From NCBI RefSeq assembly GCF_900114565.1, contig NZ_FOTM01000021.1, forward strand, positions 1-64,000: a stretch of 64,000 bases of DNA, in the 5' to 3' direction. This stretch comes from Leifsonia sp. CL147. Lineage in GTDB: Bacteria; Actinomycetota; Actinomycetes; Actinomycetales; Microbacteriaceae. The position numbers and the translations under genes are program-made. The notes beneath the pieces are model-generated. The model was not told where the DNA came from, did no database searches, and was given only the letters and a program-made list of their open reading frames with translations. The first letter of the stretch is position 1. Every line of letters starts with the position of its first letter. Positions 15,987 through 22,834 of the stretch are shown here, one piece after another.

Positions 15987-17747
15987 ATGGACCCGTTCGA
16001 CGACTTCTCCTTCGACATCGGCGAGATCCCCTTCTCGCGTCGCGGGGCGTGGCTCGACCTGTCGCGGGTGACCGGCCTGCACAGGGTCGCCGAGGACATC
16101 CACCTGGTGACGCACACCGGCGGGATGCACGCCGTCTTCCGGGTGACGCCCGAGGTGGACGGGCGGCGAGTGGATGCGCAGGTGCGCGCGACGCCCGCGG
16201 TGCTCGGCTGGACCCATCCCGCAGGATCGGTCGAGGCCGTGTTCGACGAGACCGGCATCCGGTTCCGCGGGCGGGGCCTGGGGCTGAGCTTCGTCGCGCC
16301 CGACGAGCTGACACCCTTCACCGGCGGCTATCTGTTCGTCGATCCGCTCGATGGGGCCGTCACGCTGACGAGCTACGAGTCGGGACGCCGGTACCGGTTC
16401 ACGACCCTGGCCGGCTCTCCGGAGGTGGTGGGCGCGGAGCGCGTCGGCGTCAGCGCCCGGTCGGTGGCCTTCGCCTCCGGCACCGAGTGGGAGGTGCTGC
16501 TCGAGGAGATCGAGACGAGCGCGCCTCCGGTCACGTCGGTGCCCGGGTTCGATCGCGTCGCGGAGCTGCGCCGGGCGGAGTTCCGGGACTACTGCCGTGG
16601 TCTGGTCGCGGGAGAGGCGGCGACGGTCGAGGCGGCCTCCATCCAGCCCGCGGCGGTCAAAGCCGGCTACGTCATGTGGTCGGCCACGGTCGCTCCCGCC
16701 GGCTTCGTCACCCGCGAGGCCGTCCTCATGTCGAAGCACTGGATGGACAAGGTCTGGAGCTGGGACCACTGCTTCAACGCGATGGCCCTCGCCTCGAGCG
16801 ACCCGGATGCGGCGCTCGACCAGTTCCTGCTGCCCTTCGACCACCAGAACGCGGCCGGAGCGCTCCCCGACTCGGTCACGCACTCCGAGGTGCTCTACAA
16901 CTTCGTCAAGCCGCCGATTCACGGCTGGGCTTTCGCGCAGCTCCGCGCCCGGGCTTCGCGGCCCTTCAGCCGAGGACAGCTGGAGGAGGTGCACGAGCGG
17001 CTGAGCGCCTGGACCCGGTTCTGGCTCGACTACCGCCGCGCCCCGGGCCACGACCTCCCCTACTACCAGCACGGCAACGACAGTGGATGGGACAACTCGA
17101 CCACCTTCGACCACGGCGGAGTGATCGAGGCCCCCGATCTGGCGGCCTTCCTCATCCTGCAGCTCCGCGTGCTGATCGGGCTGAGCGAGGAGCTCGGTCA
17201 CTCCGCCCTGGAGTGGTCGGTCGCAGAACGCGACCTCCGTGCAGCGCTGTTCGAACAGCTGTGGAGCGGCGAGCGCTTCGTCGCGCGCTCGGTCGCGACC
17301 GGGGAGGCCGCGCCCTCCAGCAGCCTCCTGAACTCCCTGCCCATCGTGCTGGGCGAACTGCTGCCGGACGACATCGCCGAGCGGCTCGCCGCATCCATCG
17401 CCGGACACCTCACGGAGTGGGGTCCGGCGACCGAGCCGGTCGACTCGCCGCTCTATCAGGACGACGGCTACTGGCGGGGGCCCATCTGGGCGCCGTCGAC
17501 CGTGCTGATCGAGGACGGCCTGCGCCGCGCCGGCCGCACGGACCTCGCCGACCGCGTCGCGGCCTCGTTCGCGGCCGTGTGCGAGAAGTCGGGCTTCGCC
17601 GAGAACTTCGACGCGCGCACCGGCGACGGTCTCCGCGACCGCGCCTACAGCTGGACCGCCAGCGCCTACCTCACCCTGCGGGCCGACGCTCTCACCCGCC
17701 TCGCGGAGGACCGCGTCACCGCGGACTCCCTCATTGGAGAACGATGA
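15987..17747 (+). CDS. GH63/MGH1-like (alpha/alpha)6-barrel glycosidase, cytoplasmic
   Basis: This 586-residue enzyme lacks a signal peptide. Residues 1-190 form a beta-rich N-domain; from about 225 a helical barrel carries motifs of the GH63/mannosylglycerate-hydrolase-like clan: KVWSWDHCFNAMAL, HGNDSGWDNSTTFDHGG and YWRGPIWAPSTVLIEDGL. In this clan an aspartate near GWDNS and a glutamate in the C-terminal part do the catalysis, by inversion. The enzyme should trim an alpha-linked sugar from the imported oligosaccharide. Its stop overlaps the start of the GH127 gene (ATGA), so they are made together. The exact sugar (glucose, mannose or another) cannot be read from sequence. Related names include trehalase-like or amylo-alpha-1,6-glucosidase-like protein. 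Confidence 0.8.
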   Translation: MDPFDDFSFDIGEIPFSRRGAWLDLSRVTGLHRVAEDIHLVTHTGGMHAVFRVTPEVDGRRVDAQVRATPAVLGWTHPAGSVEAVFDETGIRFRGRGLGLSFVAPDELTPFTGGYLFVDPLDGAVTLTSYESGRRYRFTTLAGSPEVVGAERVGVSARSVAFASGTEWEVLLEEIETSAPPVTSVPGFDRVAELRRAEFRDYCRGLVAGEAATVEAASIQPAAVKAGYVMWSATVAPAGFVTREAVLMSKHWMDKVWSWDHCFNAMALASSDPDAALDQFLLPFDHQNAAGALPDSVTHSEVLYNFVKPPIHGWAFAQLRARASRPFSRGQLEEVHERLSAWTRFWLDYRRAPGHDLPYYQHGNDSGWDNSTTFDHGGVIEAPDLAAFLILQLRVLIGLSEELGHSALEWSVAERDLRAALFEQLWSGERFVARSVATGEAAPSSSLLNSLPIVLGELLPDDIAERLAASIAGHLTEWGPATEPVDSPLYQDDGYWRGPIWAPSTVLIEDGLRRAGRTDLADRVAASFAAVCEKSGFAENFDARTGDGLRDRAYSWTASAYLTLRADALTRLAEDRVTADSLIGER

Positions 17748-19651
17748 CCGACACCCTCGACCTGACCCGCCTCGGCGGGCCGGTCTCCCCCCGCACGTCC
17801 CTGCTGCGTCCGCTCGGGCCGACGGAGGTGCGCATCACGGGCGGGTTCTGGCGTGAGAAGCAGGAGCTCAACGCGAGCGCGGTGATCGGCCACTGCCTGA
17901 CGTGGATGGAGCGGATCGGCTGGATCCGGAACTTCGACCGCGCCGCCGATGGCACGGTCGCCGAGCTCCACGAGGGCATCGAGTTCGTCGACTCGGAGGT
18001 CTACAAGCTGCTCGAGGCGATGGCCTGGGAGCTCGGCCGGGCCGGCGATCCCGAGCTGGAAGCCACCTACCGCCGGCTCGTGGACAGGGTCGCCGCAGCT
18101 CAGGAGCCCGACGGCTACCTGCACACCTCCTTCGGTCGGCCGGGGCAGCGTCCACGGTTCTCGGCGTTGGAGTGGGGGCACGAGCTGTACTGCTTCGGCC
18201 ACCTCTTCCAGGCCGCGGTCGCCCGTATCCGCACCGGGCACGACGACACGATCGTGCACGTCGCCCGGCGGCTCGCCGACCACGTCTACGCGGAGTTCGG
18301 CCCCGAAGGCCGGGATGCCGTCTGCGGCCATCCCGAGATCGAGACCGCACTCGTGGAGCTGGGCCGCGCGCTGCAGGAACCGCGGTACATCGAGCTCGGG
18401 CGCATCCTCGTGGAGCGTCGCGGCCGGCAGCGGCTGAAGACGACCCTGTTCCAGGGGAGCGAGTACTTCCTCGACGACGTGCCCGTGCGCGAGGCGAACG
18501 TCCTCCGCGGGCATGCCGTCCGGGCCATGTACCTGGCGGCGGGGGCAGCGGATGTGGCCGCCGAGTTCGGCGACGGCGAACTGCTCGACGCCCTGCGGAC
18601 CCAGTGGGACAACACGGTCGCCCGGCGCACGTACCTCACCGGGGGCATCGGCTCCCACCACCAGAACGAGGAGTTCGGCAGCGACCTGGAGCTCCCGGCC
18701 GACCGGGCGTACGCCGAGACCTGCGCGGCCATCGGCTCCGTCATGTTCAGTTGGCGGCTGCTGCTGCAGACGGGTGAGGCGAAGTACGCGGACCTCATCG
18801 AGAGGACGCTGCTGAACGCCGTCCTCGTGTCGCCGCGTGAGGACGGCCGGGCCTTCTACTACGCGAACACCCTGCACCAGCGCGTCGCCGGGTCGGCCCC
18901 GGCCGAGGACGAGATCAGCGAACGCGCCGAATCGAGCATGCGCGCTCCCTGGTTCGAGGTCTCCTGCTGCCCGACCAATGTCGCGCGGACACTGGCCAGC
19001 GTGGCGTCCTACGTGGCGACGGCGACGGACGAGGGAGTGCAGCTCCACCAGTTCGCCGACGCGGAGATCTCGACCACCGTGGCGACCGGCGCGGTGAACG
19101 TCCGGGTCGAGACGGGCGGGTATCCGTTCGCCGGTTCGGTCTCCCTCGCGGTCGAGTCGGAGGGAGTCGTGGAGATCGCTGTGCGCATCCCGGACTGGGC
19201 GCGGGAGGCGCGGGTGCGCTTCGGCGGGCGGGCCGTGGCCGTCGTGGATGGGTACGCCCCCGTCAGGGCGCAGTTCGCGAGCGGCGACCGCATCCAGGTC
19301 GAGCTCGGGATGGAGCCGCGCCTCACGTACCCGCATCCCGGCATCGACGCCCTGCGTGGGACCGTGGCCGTGGAGCGCGGACCGCTCGTGCTGTGCGCCG
19401 AGTCGACGGACCTGGCCGGCGGCGCGGACGTCGCGCGGCTGAGGATCGCGGCGGACGTGCCGCTCGGCGTCTCGCCGGAGGGCGCAGTGGCCGCGGTCCG
19501 GATCGCGGACGTGCAGGACGCCTCCTGGCCGTACGGCGAGCGACCGGGCATCAGTGCGGAGGGCACGTCGAGCATCCCGCTGATCCCGTACTTCCAGTGG
19601 GCCAACCGCGGGCCGAGCACGATGCGCGTCTTCCTGCCGCTCGCCGACTGA
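17744..19651 (+). CDS. GH127 beta-L-arabinofuranosidase, cytoplasmic
   Basis: This 635-residue enzyme belongs to GH127 (formerly DUF1680). In the founding Bifidobacterium longum HypBA1, Glu322 is the acid/base, Cys417 the nucleophile, and zinc is held by Glu338, Cys340, Cys417 and Cys418. Matching residues are visible: Glu309 in HQNEEFG, Glu325 and Cys327 in YAETCAAIG (the same 16-residue step) and Cys408-Cys409 in SCCPTN, so the active site looks complete. There is no signal peptide, so it acts on oligosaccharides brought in by the neighbouring importer. Likely substrates are beta-L-arabinofuranosides from plant hydroxyproline-rich glycoproteins; some relatives act on other rare plant sugars. 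It is the last gene of the operon. Confidence 0.93.
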   Translation: MTDTLDLTRLGGPVSPRTSLLRPLGPTEVRITGGFWREKQELNASAVIGHCLTWMERIGWIRNFDRAADGTVAELHEGIEFVDSEVYKLLEAMAWELGRAGDPELEATYRRLVDRVAAAQEPDGYLHTSFGRPGQRPRFSALEWGHELYCFGHLFQAAVARIRTGHDDTIVHVARRLADHVYAEFGPEGRDAVCGHPEIETALVELGRALQEPRYIELGRILVERRGRQRLKTTLFQGSEYFLDDVPVREANVLRGHAVRAMYLAAGAADVAAEFGDGELLDALRTQWDNTVARRTYLTGGIGSHHQNEEFGSDLELPADRAYAETCAAIGSVMFSWRLLLQTGEAKYADLIERTLLNAVLVSPREDGRAFYYANTLHQRVAGSAPAEDEISERAESSMRAPWFEVSCCPTNVARTLASVASYVATATDEGVQLHQFADAEISTTVATGAVNVRVETGGYPFAGSVSLAVESEGVVEIAVRIPDWAREARVRFGGRAVAVVDGYAPVRAQFASGDRIQVELGMEPRLTYPHPGIDALRGTVAVERGPLVLCAESTDLAGGADVARLRIAADVPLGVSPEGAVAAVRIADVQDASWPYGERPGISAEGTSSIPLIPYFQWANRGPSTMRVFLPLAD

Positions 19652-19689
19652 CCGCCGCGCTCGGGCCTCGGGTTTCGGGCCTCGGGTTT

Positions 19690-19753
19690 CGCCGAGGTGC
19701 TCGTTGTTGCACCACCCCACGGCGTGTCGCCGGCAACAACGAGCACTTCGGCG
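19690..19753. repeat. hairpin repeat family B, copy 3
   Basis: A perfect 14-bp inverted repeat, GTGCTCGTTGTTGC (19697-19710) and GCAACAACGAGCAC (19733-19746), is extended by CGCCGAG and TTCGGCG, with the conserved loop CGGCGTGTCG. It lies between convergent GH127 and TetR genes, where it could end transcription both ways. It is followed by a short GGGGAT run. Confidence 0.8.
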
Positions 19754-19796
19754 ATGGGGATGGGGATGGGGATGGGGACGGGATGGGACGGGGTCC

Positions 19797-20429
19797 TCAG
19801 CTCTTCGCCGAGGCCGCTCCCGTGCGCCGGATCCCCACCGCGGGGAGCAGGATGTCGTCGATGACCCTGAGCAGGAAGTGCCGGTCCACCGGTCTCCGCA
19901 GCACGAGCACGCGGTACGCCGCCATCGAGGGGGTGAGGAGCGCGAGCTGCTCGATGTCGCAGTCCGCCGGGATCTCGCCGCGCTCCACGGCGCGACGCAG
20001 GAACATCCGGTTGATGGAGGCGCGCGGCTCGACGATCGCGGCGTTCACGGCATCGGCGAGCTCGGGGTTCTCGGCCAGCATGGAGACGAGCCCGGCCATG
20101 ACGCGCAGCTTCTTCTCGCCGTCCACGATGGTGTGCGGTCTCATCATCGCGACGAGGTCACCACGGAGGGTGCCGGTGTCGGGCAGAGACTCGGAGTCGA
20201 CGTCGACCCTCTTCATGCAGGCGACCGCGTCGACGACCAGCTCGGCCTTGGAGGCCCACCGGCGGTAGACCGTGGCCTTGCCCGCCTTTGCGCGCGCGGC
20301 CACCATATCCACGGTCATCCGGTCGTAGCCGGTCTCGGCGAGGACGTCGAGGGCGGCCTCGAGGATCTCGGGATCGCGGGTGTGGTCCCGCTTGCGCCCG
20401 AGCTTCGGTGCGAGGGCTGAGGTTTCCAT
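19797..20429 (-). CDS. TetR-family repressor next to an efflux pump
   Basis: This 210-residue protein has a TetR DNA-binding domain (about residues 20-66: ILEAALDVLAETGYDRMTVD then KATVYRRWASKAELV) and a helical ligand domain with little conservation. It is divergent from the DHA2 efflux gene, with only 71 bases between the two starts, so it very likely represses that pump and itself and is released by a substrate of the pump. The ligand is unknown. The intergenic sequence has inverted TTCC and GGAA elements around the predicted promoters but no long clear palindrome. Confidence 0.88.
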   Translation of the reverse strand: METSALAPKLGRKRDHTRDPEILEAALDVLAETGYDRMTVDMVAARAKAGKATVYRRWASKAELVVDAVACMKRVDVDSESLPDTGTLRGDLVAMMRPHTIVDGEKKLRVMAGLVSMLAENPELADAVNAAIVEPRASINRMFLRRAVERGEIPADCDIEQLALLTPSMAAYRVLVLRRPVDRHFLLRVIDDILLPAVGIRRTGAASAKS

Positions 20430-20485
20430 CTCTGACAGTCTAGGTTAATTCCTGAACAAAAGAGATCCGGAACTGTCGAGTTTCG

Positions 20486-20491
20486 TATAGG
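20486..20491 (+). promoter_or_regulatory. -10 element of the efflux gene, nearly leaderless transcript
   Basis: TATAGG lies 9 bases before the ATG at 20501, so transcription should begin within a few bases of the start codon. No Shine-Dalgarno sequence is present, which fits a nearly leaderless mRNA as is common in actinobacteria. No good -35 box is seen. Confidence 0.45.
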
Positions 20492-20500
20492 CTGACGCTC

Positions 20501-22039
20501 ATGTCTCAGAACATCCCCTCCTCCACGAGCCCGGCACCCGGCGTGGCCGCACCGTCCACGCGCCGCTGGTGGACGCTCGTCACCGTCGCCCTGGCGCAGC
20601 TGATGGTCGTGCTCGACTCCACCGTCGTCAACATCGCGCTGCCGTCCGCGCAGGCGGATCTCGGCTTCTCCGACGCCGACCGCCAGTGGATCGTCACCGC
20701 CTACTCCCTCGCCTTCGGCAGCCTCCTCCTGTTCGGCGGCCGGATCTCCGACCTGATCGGCCGGAAGCGCGCGTTCATCATCGGCCTCGTCGGCTTCGCG
20801 GGCGCCTCCGCCCTCGGCGGCGCGGCCAGCAGCTTCGAACTGCTCGTCGGCGCACGCGCCCTCCAGGGCGCCTTCGGCGCTCTGCTCGCCCCGACCGCGC
20901 TCGCGGTGCTCACCACGACCTTCACCGTGCCGAAGGAACGCGCGCGCGCGTTCGGCATCTTCGGCGCGCTCGCGGGAGCGGGTGGGGCGGTCGGCCTGCT
21001 CCTCGGCGGCGTGCTCACCCAGCAGCTGGACTGGCGCTGGAACCTGTACATCAACGTCGTCATCGCGGTGATCGCCATCGCCGGAGCGACCGTCTTCGTG
21101 ACCACGGTCCCGCGCACCGGCCCACGACCGAAGCTCGACGTGCCGGGCACCATCCTCGTATCGGCGGCGCTCTTCTCCCTGGTCTACGGCTTCTCGAACG
21201 CCGAATCCGACGGCTGGGACTCCGCGCTCTCGTGGGGCTACCTCGCGGCGGCAGGCGTTCTGCTGATCGCGTTCGTCATCTGGCAGCGGCGCGCCGCGCA
21301 TCCACTGCTCCCCCTGCCGATCGTGCTCGACCGCAACCGGGGCGCGTCGTACAGCGCGATCCTCATCGCCGGCGCCGGGATGTTCGGCATCTTCCTGTTC
21401 GTGACGTACTACCTGCAGTCCACGCTGAAGTTCACGCCCATCCAGACCGGCCTCGGCTTCCTGCCGATGATCGTGATGCTCGTCCTCGCCGCACAGCTGT
21501 CGACCAACATCTTCGTGCCGCGATTCGGCCCGAAGGTCATGGTCCCGATCGGCATGACGATCGCCGCGATCGGGATGGTCTCGCTGACGCACCTCGGCGT
21601 GACGGCGAACTACGCCGTCGACCTGCTGCCGCCGCTCATGGTCCTCGGCTTCGGGATGGGGTCCACCATGCCTGCGGCCATCCAGACCGCGACCCTCGGG
21701 GTCGACCGCAGGTTCGCCGGAGTGGCCTCCGCGATGGTGAACACGAGCCAGCAGGTGGGCGGGTCCATCGGGACGGCGCTGCTCAACACGCTCGCCGCCA
21801 CCGCGGTCACGGACTACGTGGCGTCGCACCTGCCGCCCAACCCGCAGGTCGCGGCGGAGGCGGCGGTGCACGGCTACGCGACGGCGTACTGGTGGGGCGC
21901 GGCCTTCTTCGCCTTCGGCGCGGTGCTCACGGCACTCCTGTACCGCCGTCGCGTGGCCTCCGTCGCCAGTGCACCGGGGACGGCCGGCGACGGCGTCGCG
22001 GACGTGTCGGCGGCTCCGGAGCCGGTGGTCGCGCACTGA
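20501..22039 (+). CDS. MFS drug/proton antiporter, DHA2 (EmrB/QacA) family
   Basis: This 512-residue membrane protein has the length and about 14 helices of DHA2 transporters. The first helix carries the family motif LMVVLDSTVVNIALPSA (about residues 34-50), followed by WIVTAYSLAFGSLLLFGGRISDLIGRKR (motif A region) and GGAVGLLLGGVLTQQLDWRW (motif C region). It would export hydrophobic toxic compounds in exchange for protons. The divergent TetR gene is its likely regulator. The C-terminal tail is short, Ala/Gly/Val-rich and cytosolic. The actual substrate is unknown. Confidence 0.93.
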   Translation: MSQNIPSSTSPAPGVAAPSTRRWWTLVTVALAQLMVVLDSTVVNIALPSAQADLGFSDADRQWIVTAYSLAFGSLLLFGGRISDLIGRKRAFIIGLVGFAGASALGGAASSFELLVGARALQGAFGALLAPTALAVLTTTFTVPKERARAFGIFGALAGAGGAVGLLLGGVLTQQLDWRWNLYINVVIAVIAIAGATVFVTTVPRTGPRPKLDVPGTILVSAALFSLVYGFSNAESDGWDSALSWGYLAAAGVLLIAFVIWQRRAAHPLLPLPIVLDRNRGASYSAILIAGAGMFGIFLFVTYYLQSTLKFTPIQTGLGFLPMIVMLVLAAQLSTNIFVPRFGPKVMVPIGMTIAAIGMVSLTHLGVTANYAVDLLPPLMVLGFGMGSTMPAAIQTATLGVDRRFAGVASAMVNTSQQVGGSIGTALLNTLAATAVTDYVASHLPPNPQVAAEAAVHGYATAYWWGAAFFAFGAVLTALLYRRRVASVASAPGTAGDGVADVSAAPEPVVAH

Positions 22040-22057
22040 GGACCGGCGGCCGGTAAC

Positions 22058-22135
22058 GAAGGAGATCGGGGGTCGAATCTCCTTCGAATGGCAGTGGTGA
22101 AGGAGATTCGAACGCGATCGGTTCGAATCTCCTTC
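22058..22135. terminator. two hairpins between convergent efflux and nirD genes
   Basis: The first hairpin pairs GAAGGAGAT (22058-22066) with ATCTCCTTC (22077-22085). The second is a perfect 15-bp inverted repeat GAAGGAGATTCGAAC (22099-22113) with its complement at 22121-22135 around a 7-base loop. The arms of the two are related, so they are copies of one element. They probably end transcription from both sides, although no T-run follows. Confidence 0.65.
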
Positions 22136-22231
22136 GCTGCGCGGCCCGGGGTGAACTCAGGCGGCGGGCTCAGCGGGCGGCAGGCACGGTGGGGGCCGCT
22201 CCATCGTGCGAGGCGGCGAGGACGGCGGTCG

Positions 22232-22600
22232 TCAGGCGTCCTCGAACTCCACCTCGATGAAGCCGCCGACGATGCGGGTGCGGTAGGTGCGCAGGACGAG
22301 CGCCGAGTCCGTGAAGCACTCGCCCGTCCCCAGGTCGTACACCTGCTTGTGCAGTGGGGAGGCGACGGTGGGACGGTCGCCGCGCGAGCCGACGATGCCG
22401 CGCGCCATCACGGGTGCGCCGCCGTCCGGATCCTCGTGCGAGACCGCGTAGACCTCGCGCGGGCCGAGGAGGAAGATCGCGATCTGCCGCATCCGCAGCA
22501 GCACCGCCTCGCCCCACGACGGCTCGAGGTCCTCGACCCGGCAGGCGCGCACCCAGTCGGCACGCCGGGACTCCGTACGGAAGGTCTGCGTGATCGTCAT
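22232..22600 (-). CDS. nirD: assimilatory nitrite reductase small subunit
   Basis: This 122-residue protein matches NirD, a Rieske-fold subunit that lacks the iron-sulfur ligands: the usual CxH and CxxH pairs are replaced, while the flanking pattern with SPLHKQVYDLGTGECF remains. It partners with NirB in NADH- or NADPH-dependent reduction of nitrite to ammonium in the cytoplasm. Here nirD is divergent from nirB rather than following it as in many bacteria. The two share a 234-base control region with GlnR-like half-sites. The gene converges on the efflux gene, separated by strong hairpins. Confidence 0.88.
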   Translation of the reverse strand: MTITQTFRTESRRADWVRACRVEDLEPSWGEAVLLRMRQIAIFLLGPREVYAVSHEDPDGGAPVMARGIVGSRGDRPTVASPLHKQVYDLGTGECFTDSALVLRTYRTRIVGGFIEVEFEDA

Positions 22601-22699
22601 GCGGCGAGCCTAGGCAGGCGATGTTTCGCGCGGCGGCGCGCACTGTTACTTCCCCGTGAACCCGTTCTCACAGCGCGGACCCGGTCGTGTGCGTCCTGT

Positions 22700-22737
22700 G
22701 TTAACACGCGGTTACAACGACGAAATTCGGGGGAAAC
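22700..22737 (+). promoter_or_regulatory. possible GlnR box upstream of nirB
   Basis: Four half-sites sit at exact 11-bp steps: GTTAA (22700), GTTAC (22711), GAAAT (22722) and GAAAC (22733). Known actinobacterial GlnR sites use gTnAC-n6-GaAAC units. A TACGCT at 22748-22753 could be the -10, so a bound activator would sit where activators usually do. The order of half-sites (two a-type, then two b-type) is not the textbook one. Confidence 0.45.
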
Positions 22738-22834
22738 CGCGCCGCCCTACGCTCGAAGGACACCGCGCGGGAACCTCCGCGCCGTGCGGCGGCAGCCGCC
22801 ACACTGCAACCGCCAGACTCCGGAAGGGGCCCGC

